Source: DASPXY01 sp038227745 (GTDB lineage: Bacteria > Planctomycetota > Planctomycetia > Gemmatales > Gemmataceae). Taken from it: a stretch of DNA of 17,181 nucleotides. The position numbers and the translations under genes are program-made. Below are positions 1 to 7,579 of this stretch, piece by piece; positions within the stretch are counted from its first letter, which is position 1, and each line of letters opens with the position of its first letter. Below the pieces are notes generated by a model that saw only the letters and a list, made by a program, of their open reading frames with translations, made no database searches and had not been told where the DNA came from. The DNA lies in NCBI GenBank assembly GCA_038227745.1, contig JBBRPS010000111.1, forward strand, positions 1-17,181, written 5' to 3'.

Positions 1-2901
1 CAGGCTGTGATTGGCGGAGGCGATGGCCGCGCGTGACTGCAGCAGGGGGGTCGCCCAACCCGCCCCGGCCGCGGCCACGACGACGGCGCCGATGATGGTG
101 GCAAAGCCCCATCCCCCCTGCCCTGCCAGCGCCCTCTCCGGCCCACCGCGGCCGTGGACCTCGATTTCCTCCCCCTGCGAGATCCGGTAACGGAAGGCCT
201 GGCCGCTGTAGGGGTCCACGGGCAGTGTCGGAAGGTCCTTCGGGACGAGGTCCTCCAGCCGCCGCGCGGGCTTCCCCTCGCGGAGCTGGTAGAGCCCGAG
301 GGCGACCGCCAGGCGAGTAGCGTCCGCCCGCCACCGCGCCCGCGTGCCCGCGGCGCGCAGCACCTCGGCCGGGGCGAAGAGCCGTTCATCGGACAGCCAC
401 GAGTCATCCAGCAGGCGGGCGAGGCGGTCGCGCGTCAGGGGGGCGCCCGGCCCGTCGGCCACCGGCAGCCAGCCGCTGAGGATCTGGCGCGTGGTCTCCC
501 GCTCCTCCCCCGGCTCCCCGGCCGCTTGCGGGAACTGCCAGTAAGGCGTGCGCAGGGCGCGGAACAGCCCTCCCCAGACCGCTTGCCACAGGCGCGTCTT
601 GCGCTCGTCCTCCCAGGGCGTGTCCAGGGAGAGGGCGATGCCGTTGGCCAGCCAGGTCTCCGGGAGACGGCTGCGGGCTCCGCCGCCCGGGTGAAAGGCC
701 CAGTGGGGCGGGCTCTCCAGGAGGCCGCCGGCGCGATAACACTCGGCCTCGAGGCAGTCCAGCGCGGGCGGCGTCTCGGCCGCGTGGCGGTTCAGCTCGT
801 CCAGGGCGCGCCGCAGCAGCTCCGGGGCGGGCCGGCCGTGCGCCAGCCAGGAAGCCACCCCGTGCAGGGCACTCTCCTCGACCTCCACCCCGGCCAGGTA
901 GGAGGCCAGCGGCGCCCGGTTCCGCAGGGTGCGCGACAGGGCCAGGAGCTGGGCCAGGTGGTCCAGGGCCGCCCCAGGCTTTCCGTCCGCCAGCGCCTGG
1001 TCGGCCAACTTGCGAAGTCGGTTCGTCATGGTCCGGCAGGCGGGCAGGTGCAGCAGCACCGGCGCCTGGCCGTCGCGCCGCGGCGGTTCGAGCACCCCGG
1101 GGGGCAAGGCGGTCGCTTCCACCAGCGCGGCCAACCAGGCGCCCGCGCGGCCCTCGGGGTTTTCCAGCTCCAGGAGCGCCTCGTGCATTTTCAGGCCCGC
1201 GACATTGTCCTTCCCGGTGGGCAGCGCGGCGCGGTAGGCCAGCCGGTCCAGGGGCTCCCCCACGTCCGGGATTTCCCAGGCGCGCCCGGCGAACACCACG
1301 GCGGCCCAGGCCAGGGTTGCCAGGCCGAAGCCGGCGAGGGCGACCAGGGGCCTGCGCTCCTTGATGCGGCCGCCGGCCCAGGCGCGCATCAGGGACCGGG
1401 TGGCCGCCAGCGCTACCAGGGGCGGCACCCAGAGCTGCCAGCCACTCATCCCCAGGCACAGCACCGAGGGGAGCCACAGGACGAGTGCGGCGGCGGCGAC
1501 CAGGCCGCCGACCAGCACCGCCAGCACGTTCTTGCGGCAGAGCAGCACGCACACCTGTCCCGCGCCGAAACCGTACACGAGCCAGACGCCGAAAAAGAGC
1601 GCCGGCCCCAGGATCTGCCGCAGCGTGCCGAACTCGAAGCCGGGGCCCCCGGAGGGCGCGCCAAAGGGACCGGGCCGCCGGGTCGCCAGCAGCGCCACGA
1701 GGACCTTCAGAGTACCCCCCGCCACCAGGAGCAGCGTCAGCAGCACGGCGGCCGCCGACCAGAACAAGGCCTTGACGTTCCAGACCGTCTTCAGGGGGAA
1801 GTGCTGCGCCGCCAGGAACTGATAGGAGAGGTCGCTCTGCTCCTGGGCGAACGTCGCCGTGCCGCACGCCACGCCCAGGAGCAGGGTGGCCGCCGGCCAC
1901 AGCACCTGGCCGTAAGAAGGGACGAACAACCCGACCAGCAGGGCCGCCCCCGCGAGGATACCCAGCAGCACCCAGGCCTGGCGAAAGATGAGCCACCCGA
2001 GGACCTGCCCGGGGGAGCGCGCCTCGAGGGGGCGGGGCGGGCGCCGGCGCACCGAGGTCCCCCCGGTCGGCCCTACGGGCAGGACGACAGGGGCCTCGAC
2101 GGCGGGCGCGTCCGCGGGCGCGCGCCGCGGGGCCCGGCGCTCCAGCTCGTATCGGTCCCACGCCTCGACCAGTCGTTTCACGCGCCGGGTTTGCCCCTCG
2201 GGCCGCGGGGGCGGCCCCAGGGCGGTGTCCCGCGCCTGCGCCCGGAACACGACCAGGGAGATGACCAGGGCCGCCGCTGCCAGCACCGCCCGGAGGGCGA
2301 GGGCGACGGACGGAGGGGCGGCGAGGACCACCACCCAGCACGGAGACGACAGGAGGATGGCCACGCCGGCCCCGGACAGCGCGCGCCGCGTCAGCGCCGA
2401 ACCCAGCAGCCCCCAGGCGTAGGCCTCCAGGGTCAGCGCCGGCAGGACCCAGAACCAAAGCTGCGTGCTCGCCCTGAAGGGAAGGCCGTCCGGCATGCCG
2501 AACGTGGCCCCCCTCCCCTGGCCGATGAGCGCCGGCAGCCAGTCGGGCGGAACCTCCTTGAGGAAGTGCAGCACCAGGGCCACCGCCAGCCCTTCCGCCA
2601 GCACGAACGCCACGCCAACCAGGCCTTTCCAGAGCCAGAGCAGGCCGCGCCGCCCCAGGAAGACGTCGAGGAATACCAGGGTGCCGCCCTCGTGCTCGCC
2701 GGCCAGCATCATGGAGCCGCACACGATCCCGTACGCCCCGGCCAGGCCCAGGACGGCCAGCGCCACGCGCGACGCGGTGCTGCCGTCCGTGATCGAGCCG
2801 AACCGGGCGACGGCGAACGCGAACACGCCGGTCAGCAGGACCATCGTGAGCCAGATGGAGCGGTGCTCGCGGTACTCTTTCCAGGCCAGGGTGAGGATCA
2901 C
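1..2901 (-). CDS. ABC-2 type permease, double-module, with C-terminal planctomycete domain (3' end outside window)
   Basis: The reading frame is open without a stop for 967 codons from a GTG at 2901 to the window edge, so the C-terminus is missing. The GTG shares four bases (GTGA) with the ATPase stop codon, which fits translational coupling. It is probably the membrane half of the ABC exporter encoded by the two upstream genes; the substrate is unknown. The N-terminal half shows two similar hydrophobic modules (about residues 1-220 and 295-540). Each has an ABC-2-like stretch with an acidic residue ahead of an FL and a lysine (GEHEGG...FLDVF at 68-81, AQEQSD...QFLAA at 352-365). A charged, proline-rich linker (225-295) separates them. 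Residues 545-925 look soluble and end in LPTLPVDPYSGQAFRYRI (891-908), a motif common at the end of planctomycete membrane proteins. A further membrane segment lies near 931-950. Long antisense frames over this region are GC-driven shadows. Confidence 0.88.
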   Translation of the reverse strand, partial: MILTLAWKEYREHRSIWLTMVLLTGVFAFAVARFGSITDGSTASRVALAVLGLAGAYGIVCGSMMLAGEHEGGTLVFLDVFLGRRGLLWLWKGLVGVAFVLAEGLAVALVLHFLKEVPPDWLPALIGQGRGATFGMPDGLPFRASTQLWFWVLPALTLEAYAWGLLGSALTRRALSGAGVAILLSSPCWVVVLAAPPSVALALRAVLAAAALVISLVVFRAQARDTALGPPPRPEGQTRRVKRLVEAWDRYELERRAPRRAPADAPAVEAPVVLPVGPTGGTSVRRRPPRPLEARSPGQVLGWLIFRQAWVLLGILAGAALLVGLFVPSYGQVLWPAATLLLGVACGTATFAQEQSDLSYQFLAAQHFPLKTVWNVKALFWSAAAVLLTLLLVAGGTLKVLVALLATRRPGPFGAPSGGPGFEFGTLRQILGPALFFGVWLVYGFGAGQVCVLLCRKNVLAVLVGGLVAAAALVLWLPSVLCLGMSGWQLWVPPLVALAATRSLMRAWAGGRIKERRPLVALAGFGLATLAWAAVVFAGRAWEIPDVGEPLDRLAYRAALPTGKDNVAGLKMHEALLELENPEGRAGAWLAALVEATALPPGVLEPPRRDGQAPVLLHLPACRTMTNRLRKLADQALADGKPGAALDHLAQLLALSRTLRNRAPLASYLAGVEVEESALHGVASWLAHGRPAPELLRRALDELNRHAAETPPALDCLEAECYRAGGLLESPPHWAFHPGGGARSRLPETWLANGIALSLDTPWEDERKTRLWQAVWGGLFRALRTPYWQFPQAAGEPGEERETTRQILSGWLPVADGPGAPLTRDRLARLLDDSWLSDERLFAPAEVLRAAGTRARWRADATRLAVALGLYQLREGKPARRLEDLVPKDLPTLPVDPYSGQAFRYRISQGEEIEVHGRGGPERALAGQGGWGFATIIGAVVVAAAGAGWATPLLQSRAAIASANHSL

Positions 2902-3791
2902 GGCGTGCCGTCCTTTCGCCCCAGGAGGGCGCAGTACACTTCCTCCAGACCGGGCGCCGTCTCCTCGTAACCGGAGACGCCCGGGGCCGCGCGCAGGTGG
3001 TCCAGGGCGGCGCGGTCCGGGTCGCGCAGGATCACCTGCCAGCTCCCCCCCAGGCGCTGTTCTTGCAGGACCTTCCCCAGGGCGGACGCCGCCGGCGGAG
3101 GGCCTTCGCAGCGGGCGCGGACGCGGACGACCTGGTGGCGCAGCTCGTCCATCGACGCCGCCAGGAGCACCTTCCCCCGCGCCAGGAAAGCGACGTGGCT
3201 GGCGACGCGCTCGATCTCGGCGATCTGGTGGCTGGAGATCAGGATGGTGCGCCCCTGGCCGGCCAGCTGGACCATGCTGCCCAGGAATTCGCGGCGCACC
3301 AGCAGGTCGAGCCCCGAGGTGGGCTCGTCGAGGATGAGCACTTCCGGGTCGATGGCCAGGGCCAGGGCCAGTCCGACCTTGGCGTACTGCCCCTTGGAGA
3401 GCGTACCGAGCCGGGACCGCGGATCGAGGAGGAACTCGTCCGTCAGGTCGAGGTAGCGGTCGAGGTAGCCGCGCCGCTGGAAGCCGGACGTAAACCAGCC
3501 GATCTCGCGGACGGTCATCCAGTCGTAGAACTTGGGCCGCTCCGGGACGTAGCCGATCCGCTGCCGGAGCTGCCAGGCCTCTTGCCACACGTCGTGGTCG
3601 AGGACCCGTGCCCAGCCGTGGTCGGGGGGCGTCAGGCCATTGAGGATGCGGATGGTAGTGGATTTGCCGGCCCCATTGTCGCCGAGCAGGGCGAAGACCG
3701 CCCCCTGCGGGACGCTGAGGCTAAGGTGGTCCACCGCCATCTTCAGGGGGTAGGACTTTGATATGTTGTGAATCTCGATGACGGCTGACAT
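2898..3791 (-). CDS. ABC transporter ATP-binding protein
   Basis: This 297-residue nucleotide-binding subunit should hydrolyse ATP in the cytoplasm to power the permease encoded immediately downstream. Seen motifs are Walker A GDNGAGKST (37-45), an LSKGQ signature, Walker B VLILDEP followed by a D-loop SGLD, and the H-loop histidine in ILISSHQIAEIE. The sequence after the H-loop (LARGKVLLAASMDELR) is typical of ABC-2 exporters of the CcmA/YtrB type, whose last 70-80 residues vary. I chose the ATG at 3791 because MSAVIEIHNISKSYP is a normal start for the fold; the only earlier start in frame is a TTG at 3845. The 5' end overlaps the regulator gene by 71 bp and no strong Shine-Dalgarno is visible, so translation probably depends on the upstream gene. 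Family assignment is firm; the transported substrate cannot be read from sequence. Confidence 0.95.
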   Translation of the reverse strand: MSAVIEIHNISKSYPLKMAVDHLSLSVPQGAVFALLGDNGAGKSTTIRILNGLTPPDHGWARVLDHDVWQEAWQLRQRIGYVPERPKFYDWMTVREIGWFTSGFQRRGYLDRYLDLTDEFLLDPRSRLGTLSKGQYAKVGLALALAIDPEVLILDEPTSGLDLLVRREFLGSMVQLAGQGRTILISSHQIAEIERVASHVAFLARGKVLLAASMDELRHQVVRVRARCEGPPPAASALGKVLQEQRLGGSWQVILRDPDRAALDHLRAAPGVSGYEETAPGLEEVYCALLGRKDGTP

Positions 3792-4215
3792 GCGCGGTGT
3801 TCTTGATAGCGGTGTAGAGTTCGGCCGGCGCCAGGGGCCGGCCAACGGGGGCGGCCAGGGCCTCGGTCACGGCCTTGTGGATGTCGGCCTCGGGCAGGCC
3901 GTACGCCACGGCCTGCCGGACGGCCTCGCCGAGGCCGTGGCGGGCCGCCTCCTGCAGCCGGCGGCGGCAGACCACGTCGGCGCCCGCCGCGATCTCCATG
4001 ACGCCGGACGGGTGCCTCTCGAGGACGCCTGCGGCCTCGAGGTCGGCGTAAGCCCGCGCGACGGTTTGGGGGTTCGTCAGCAACTGCTGGGCGAACGCGC
4101 GGTACTCCGCCAGCCTGGCGCCGGTCTTGAGGGACCCCGCGGCCACGTCGGCCATGAGCTGGCTCGCGAGCTGTTCGTGGATCGGCACAGGGGAATCCGG
4201 CTGCAGGTCGATCAT
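3721..4215 (-). CDS. GntR-family transcriptional regulator (YtrA-like, short form)
   Basis: This 164-residue protein starts with MIDLQPDSPVPIHEQLASQL, followed by a winged helix-turn-helix (about residues 8-75) with the typical recognition stretch NPQTVARAYADLEAAGVLER. It lacks a large effector or aminotransferase domain, as in the YtrA subfamily, members of which usually sit first in an operon and repress the ABC exporter behind them. Here it is followed directly by an ATPase and a permease, matching that layout. I chose the ATG at 4215; a TTG at 4254 would add 13 residues not expected for the family. The last 24 or so residues (after YTAIKNT) overlap the ATPase start and look low-complexity, so the C-terminal tail may have shifted or been extended by an old indel. 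The inducer is unknown. Confidence 0.85.
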   Translation of the reverse strand: MIDLQPDSPVPIHEQLASQLMADVAAGSLKTGARLAEYRAFAQQLLTNPQTVARAYADLEAAGVLERHPSGVMEIAAGADVVCRRRLQEAARHGLGEAVRQAVAYGLPEADIHKAVTEALAAPVGRPLAPAELYTAIKNTAHVSRHRDSQHIKVLPPEDGGGPP

Positions 4216-4300
4216 GGTGCTGTAGATGCTAACCCCCGTCGTGGCGGAATTCAACTATCTTCGCGGCGTCGCGCGAGGAGAATGGGGGAGGTGGCGCGTC

Positions 4301-4321
4301 GGGCTGGTATCAGACCAACCC
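4301..4321. promoter_or_regulatory. Candidate GntR operator (imperfect palindrome)
   Basis: The arms are GGG-c-TGGT and ACCA-a-CCC around the spacer ATCAG, so seven of eight arm positions pair. GntR-family sites commonly have a GT-spacer-AC form (for example FadR, TGGT-spacer-ACCA). The palindrome covers the predicted start site and first 20 transcribed bases of the minus-strand regulator-ABC operon, a position suited to repression. The sequence is seen; regulator binding is inferred. Confidence 0.45.
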
Positions 4322-4327
4322 GCGGCC

Positions 4328-4356
4328 AGTATAGAACCTGAGAGCTGGACATGCAA
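4328..4356 (-). promoter_or_regulatory. Predicted sigma70-like promoter of the regulator-ABC operon
   Basis: On the minus strand, TTGCAT (4356-4351) is followed after exactly 17 bases by TATACT (4333-4328, five of six matches to TATAAT). The predicted start is near 4321, leaving a leader of roughly 105 bases before the ATG at 4215. The -35 box matches the consensus weakly. Confidence 0.45.
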
Positions 4357-4523
4357 GGGACAAGGAAGTGGCGGTCGAGAACGCGGCCAGGCGCTACACC
4401 TTGACCGTGCGGCTGTACCTGGTCCGGCAGCGCACCTACCCCTTGATGGCATCGAGCCGTTTGGGCCAACCGGATGCCCCGGAAGTCCGCCAATTTCTGG
4501 CCTCGTTCCGCTTGACGTGGTAG
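4335..4523 (+). pseudogene. C-terminal remnant of a planctomycete conserved hypothetical protein
   Basis: A plus-strand frame ending in TAG at 4521-4523 encodes about 62 residues with the features of a recurrent planctomycete C-terminus: KEVAVENAARRYTLTVRLYL, a short link, then PDAPEVRQFLASFRLTW. I recall such ends as 'RvYLVgnRlYqlmv.gp....p.v.kFldSFkL', usually at the end of much longer proteins. No start codon with a ribosome site exists, the frame is closed by a stop at 4332, and a better match upstream (ELDMQG at 4342-4359) lies in a different frame. This suggests an indel near 4360 and loss of the rest of the gene. Family recall is from memory; the frame and stop are read directly. It holds the promoter regions of both flanking genes. 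Confidence 0.5.
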
Positions 4524-4544
4524 CACCGGTTTCAAGTGTATAAT
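4512..4544 (+). promoter_or_regulatory. Predicted promoter of the hydrolase gene
   Basis: A perfect -10 box TATAAT lies at 4539-4544, which stands out in GC-rich DNA. TTGACG (4512-4517) resembles a -35 box but the 21-base spacer is longer than the usual 16-18, so the true -35 may be weaker and closer. The start would be near 4551, about 95 bases before the GTG start of the hydrolase gene. Confidence 0.45.
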
Positions 4545-4630
4545 GTTTGGCACGTGCCTTTCCCGGATCTGTTACGGTATCTCTGTGAAAGCCGTCCTTG
4601 TTCGGCGTGGCATTCTCCGTTTGTCGCAAC

Positions 4631-4638
4631 AGAAGGAA
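4631..4638 (+). promoter_or_regulatory. Ribosome binding site deciding a GTG start
   Basis: AGAAGGAA sits six bases before the GTG at 4645. It supports that start over the ATG at 4543, which would add 34 residues unlike a signal peptide or any known N-terminus and lies at the edge of the -10 box. Confidence 0.6.
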
Positions 4639-4644
4639 ACAGCC

Positions 4645-5439
4645 GTGCAGCCCACTCAAGACCCAACCCCTCTCGGCATTACGAACTACCTTCCCATCTC
4701 CCTGGGCACCGGCGGCACGGACGAAACCGGCGTGTTCGCCACGGAGAAATCTCAGCAGCGGGACAAGACCGACGTGGTCGTCTTCCTGCACGGCCAGGGG
4801 CAGGCCGCAGTCTCCTCCTACTGGAAAAAGGAACCCTTCAAGTTGCGCGAGGAGGCCAACCGCACCGGCAAAAGCTTTATCCTGGCCGTACCCTACCTGG
4901 GCAACCCCGTCAACTCGGGGACCCTGGCCACCGACCCCGACGCCGTCCTCGCCGAGATCCTAAAAAACGTCGGCGACCCCAAGCCCGCCGTCGCGCTCGG
5001 CAATCTGATCCTCGCCGCCCATTCCGGGGGGGGCGGCCCCATGCTGAAAATGGCCATGGCCCTCAAGAAATGCCGGCCGAACCTCAAGGCGTGCTGGGGC
5101 TTCGACTCCATGTACCAGCCCAGCAACTTCAAAAAAGGCGAGGACATCGAGCCTCTGTGGCTGCAATTCATGCAGGATTGCGCGAAAAGCAACCCCGATG
5201 TCCAGTTCAAGTTCAACTACTCCGGCGACCCCGACACCACGAACCACAGCGTGGTACTCTTGCGCAACCTGAAGGCGCTGCCCCAGGGCATGCCCCACCT
5301 CACCATCGACATCGCCCGCACTCCCGACGCCGACCTCGCCAACGTCCGCAAGCAGTCCCCCCTGATCACCACGAACCACGATGCCATGGTGCGCGACCTG
5401 TGGTACGATCGGTTGTCCCTCTGCACGTACCTTACCTGA
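4645..5439 (+). CDS. Alpha/beta-hydrolase-like protein
   Basis: This 264-residue protein shows the landmarks of the alpha/beta-hydrolase fold in order: an oxyanion-hole strand VVVFLHGQG (44-52), a nucleophile elbow LAAHSGGGG with Ser127, an acidic residue after the next strand in CWGFDSMY (Asp154), and a late histidine in TTNHDAMVRDLW (His245). The hydrolytic triad Ser-Asp-His is inferred from this order. No signal peptide or membrane segment is seen, so it is probably cytoplasmic. The N-terminal region (1-40, PLGITNYLPISLGTGGTDETGVF) may be a short cap. It stands alone on the plus strand and converges with the DUF1501 gene 69 bp away. The substrate is unknown; lipase, esterase or peptidase activity would all fit. 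Confidence 0.75.
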   Translation: MQPTQDPTPLGITNYLPISLGTGGTDETGVFATEKSQQRDKTDVVVFLHGQGQAAVSSYWKKEPFKLREEANRTGKSFILAVPYLGNPVNSGTLATDPDAVLAEILKNVGDPKPAVALGNLILAAHSGGGGPMLKMAMALKKCRPNLKACWGFDSMYQPSNFKKGEDIEPLWLQFMQDCAKSNPDVQFKFNYSGDPDTTNHSVVLLRNLKALPQGMPHLTIDIARTPDADLANVRKQSPLITTNHDAMVRDLWYDRLSLCTYLT

Positions 5440-5508
5440 GGCGTCGGGCAGCGCGAAACGGCAAGCCGGCTGCGAAACTCCTCAACCCCAACCCCTCTCC
5501 CAAGGGGG

Positions 5509-6972
5509 TCACGCCAGCAGATTCTCGATCACCTGGGCCGGCTCGACTCCGGTCAGGCGCTGGTCGAGGCCCTGGTGCCGCACCGTGAAGCGCGCGTGGT
5601 CGAAGCCGAGCAGGTGCAGCACCGTCGCGTGAAAGTCGTGGATGTGGACCGGGTCCTTGACGACGTTGTACGAGAAGTCGTCCGTCTCGCCGTGGACCGC
5701 CCCAGGCCGTGAGCCGCCGCCCGCCATCCACATCGTGAAGCAGCGCGGGTGGTGGTCGCGGCCGTAGTTCTGCGGCGTCAGGCCACCCTGCGAGTAGATC
5801 GTGCGGCCGAACTCACCGCCCCAAATAATCAGCGTCTCGTCGTACAGGCCGCGCCGCTTCAGGTCCTGCACGAGACCGTAACACGCCTGATCGACGTCAC
5901 GGCACTGGCTCGGCAGCCGCCCCGCCACGTTCGAGTGCGTGTCCCAGTTGTTGTGGTAGATCTGGACGAAGCGCACGCCGCGCTCGACCATGCGCCGCGC
6001 CAGCAGCACCGAGTTCGCGAAGCTGCCGGGGTTGCGCGCCTCCTCGCCGTACAGCGCGAACGTCGAGGCCGGCTCACTGTTGAGGTTCGTCAGGTCGGGC
6101 ACGCTCGCCTGCATGCGGAACGCCAGCTCGTACTGCTGGATGCGCGTGTGCGTCTCCGGATCGCCGACCGCGCGGAAGTTCATCTCGTTGAGCCGGCGCA
6201 GGCCGTCGAGGGTGCGGCGGCGGACATCGGCGCCGACGCCGGGCGGGTTGTTCAGGTAGAGGATCGGGTCGCCGCCGCTGCGGAAGGCGACGCCGGCGTG
6301 CTCGCCCGACAGGTAACCCGACGACCACAGCCGCGCCGAGATGGCTTGCACCTGCTCGGTGTTGGTCGGGCGGGCGACGAGGACGACGAACGTGGGCAGG
6401 TTCTGGTTGAGCGAGCCGAGGCCGTAGGACGCCCAGGCGCCGAGGCAGGGACGGCCGGTGATCTGGTTGCCGGTCTGCATGTAGGTGATGGCCGGCTCGT
6501 GATTGATCGCCTCGGTGTGCATGCTGCGGATGAAGCACATGTCGTCCACCATGCGAGCCGTGTACGGCAGGAGTTCGCTGACCCACATGCCGCACTTGCC
6601 GTGGCGCGCGAAGCGGAACTTCGACGGGGCGATCGGGAAGCGCGCCTGGCCGGACGTCATGGTCGTGAGGCGCTGGCCCATGCGGACGGAGTCGGGGAGG
6701 TCGCGGTCGTACCACTGCCGCATGACCGGCTTGTAGTCGTACAGGTCCATCTGCGGCGGGCCGCCGACCATGTGCAGGTAGATGACCTGCTTGGCCTTCG
6801 GGGCGAAGTGCGGCCGCCGCGGCGCCGCCGCGGTCTCGTTGGCGCGCGCGGCGCCTCCGCTGGTGTTCTCGCCGAGCAGCGAGGCGAGGGCGGCCCAGCC
6901 GACGGCGTTGACGCCGCGGCCCAGGAACTGCCGGCGCGACTCGTTGCGATGCCACTCCTGGAACGGATTCAT
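5509..6972 (-). CDS. DUF1501 protein, Tat-exported
   Basis: This 487-residue protein belongs to the DUF1501 family, which is related to the sulfatase/alkaline phosphatase fold and abundant in planctomycetes. It begins with a twin-arginine signal: SRRQFLGRG (12-20) followed by a hydrophobic stretch (21-34), so it should be exported folded. Family landmarks include VIYLHMVGGPPQMDLYDYKP, GMWVSELLPYTARMVDDMCFIRSMHTEAINHEPA, NNWDTHSN, GGEFGRT and GRDHHPRCFTMWMAGGG, plus the C-terminal DFHATVLHLLGFDH. These resemble metal-binding segments of the alkaline phosphatase superfamily. The gene normally follows a PSCyt/DUF1553 partner; here an ORF6N gene is placed between them. The start is fixed by AGGAG eight bases upstream, which overlaps the last codons of the ORF6N gene. 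The biochemical role is not established. Confidence 0.95.
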   Translation of the reverse strand: MNPFQEWHRNESRRQFLGRGVNAVGWAALASLLGENTSGGAARANETAAAPRRPHFAPKAKQVIYLHMVGGPPQMDLYDYKPVMRQWYDRDLPDSVRMGQRLTTMTSGQARFPIAPSKFRFARHGKCGMWVSELLPYTARMVDDMCFIRSMHTEAINHEPAITYMQTGNQITGRPCLGAWASYGLGSLNQNLPTFVVLVARPTNTEQVQAISARLWSSGYLSGEHAGVAFRSGGDPILYLNNPPGVGADVRRRTLDGLRRLNEMNFRAVGDPETHTRIQQYELAFRMQASVPDLTNLNSEPASTFALYGEEARNPGSFANSVLLARRMVERGVRFVQIYHNNWDTHSNVAGRLPSQCRDVDQACYGLVQDLKRRGLYDETLIIWGGEFGRTIYSQGGLTPQNYGRDHHPRCFTMWMAGGGSRPGAVHGETDDFSYNVVKDPVHIHDFHATVLHLLGFDHARFTVRHQGLDQRLTGVEPAQVIENLLA

Positions 6973-6977
6973 GGGAA

Positions 6978-7568
6978 TTACTCCTGTTCGTCTTCGGAAG
7001 ACTCAGCCAGTGCCCCCGACGGCGCCCCGGGTGTCTCAAAGCCGATGCGGCGTTTGGACTCCTCCGGAGTCGGTGGCGGGGCCACCATCCGCTTGAGCAC
7101 CTCGGTAATGACCTTGATCTGCTCGTCGTGCAGTTGCACCGTCTCCGCCAACTTGGTGAGCTGGGCGACCAGTTCCCCCGGCGTGGCCAGCAGGCGTCGT
7201 ATCCGGACGAAGGCACGCATGATTTCCACGTTTACCTTGACCGCGGTCGGCGAGCGGAGCACGCTGGAGAGCATCGCGACACCTTGCTCGGTGAACGCCC
7301 AGGGCAACTTGCGCCGCCCGCCGTGATCCGAACTCGATGTCGCAGTTTGCGACATCGAGTCCTTAAACTCTTGCAGGGTAAGCTGAAACGTAAAATCCTC
7401 GGGGAAGCGTTCACGGTTGCGCCGAACCTGTTCGTTCAGCCGGCGCGTCGGGACGCCGTAGAGCCCGGCCAGGTCGGAGTCCAGCATCACCCGCTGGCCG
7501 CGGATCACGTGGATCTGCTGCTCAAGCTGCTCTGGCGAAACCACCGGAGGCTTGGCCTTCTTCGCCAT
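6978..7568 (-). CDS. ORF6N-domain DNA-binding protein
   Basis: This 196-residue protein carries an ORF6N domain (about residues 15-110) of the kind found in phage and large DNA virus proteins (KilA-N/ORF6N group). Landmarks are VIRGQRVMLDSDLAGLYGV, LNEQVRRNRERFPEDFTFQL, GGRRKLPWAFTEQGVAMLSS and VNVEIMRAFVRIRRLL. A helical segment follows (AQLTKLAETVQLHDEQIKVI), likely a coiled coil, then a polar proline-rich tail. The ATG at 7568 has GAGGAAGG six bases upstream; a GTG at 7583 overlapping the previous stop by GTGA is an alternative adding five residues. It lies between a truncated DUF1553 gene (11 bp upstream) and the DUF1501 gene (5 bp downstream). ORF6N genes are often mobile accessory genes, so insertion into this unit is likely. 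DNA binding is inferred from the family. Confidence 0.92.
   Translation of the reverse strand: MAKKAKPPVVSPEQLEQQIHVIRGQRVMLDSDLAGLYGVPTRRLNEQVRRNRERFPEDFTFQLTLQEFKDSMSQTATSSSDHGGRRKLPWAFTEQGVAMLSSVLRSPTAVKVNVEIMRAFVRIRRLLATPGELVAQLTKLAETVQLHDEQIKVITEVLKRMVAPPPTPEESKRRIGFETPGAPSGALAESSEDEQE
7332..7360. repeat. Perfect 29-bp palindrome inside the ORF6N gene
   Basis: Thirteen-base arms (ACTCGATGTCGCA and TGCGACATCGAGT) pair perfectly around the loop GTT. The encoded residues are DSMSQTATSS, just before the conserved GGRRKLPWAFTE. It could be an mRNA hairpin, a protein-binding site, or a trace of a mobile palindromic element. Confidence 0.8.
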
Positions 7569-7579
7569 GATGGCCTTCC

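Noticed and set aside
404..2722. 772-codon minus-strand frame inside the permease
   Set aside because: Its composition (Ala/Gly/Arg/Pro) is that of a shifted frame; the true frame gives hydrophobic helices and a recognisable C-terminal motif.
154..2970. 938-codon open frame on the plus strand opposite the permease
   Set aside because: It runs codon-for-codon antisense to the permease, is full of Gly/Arg/Pro/Gln, and has no domain or ribosome site; high GC keeps it open.
5491..5509. Possible terminator between the convergent hydrolase and DUF1501 genes (CCCCT/AGGGG)
   Set aside because: Only five base pairs, no T-run on either side, and it overlaps the DUF1501 stop codon.
5749..7326. 525-codon plus-strand frame opposite DUF1501 and ORF6N
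   Set aside because: Both genes on the other strand are clear family members; this frame spans them both and matches nothing.
7232..7414. Palindrome at 7332-7360 considered as a terminator
   Set aside because: It lies in the middle of the ORF6N coding sequence and lacks a T-run in either direction.
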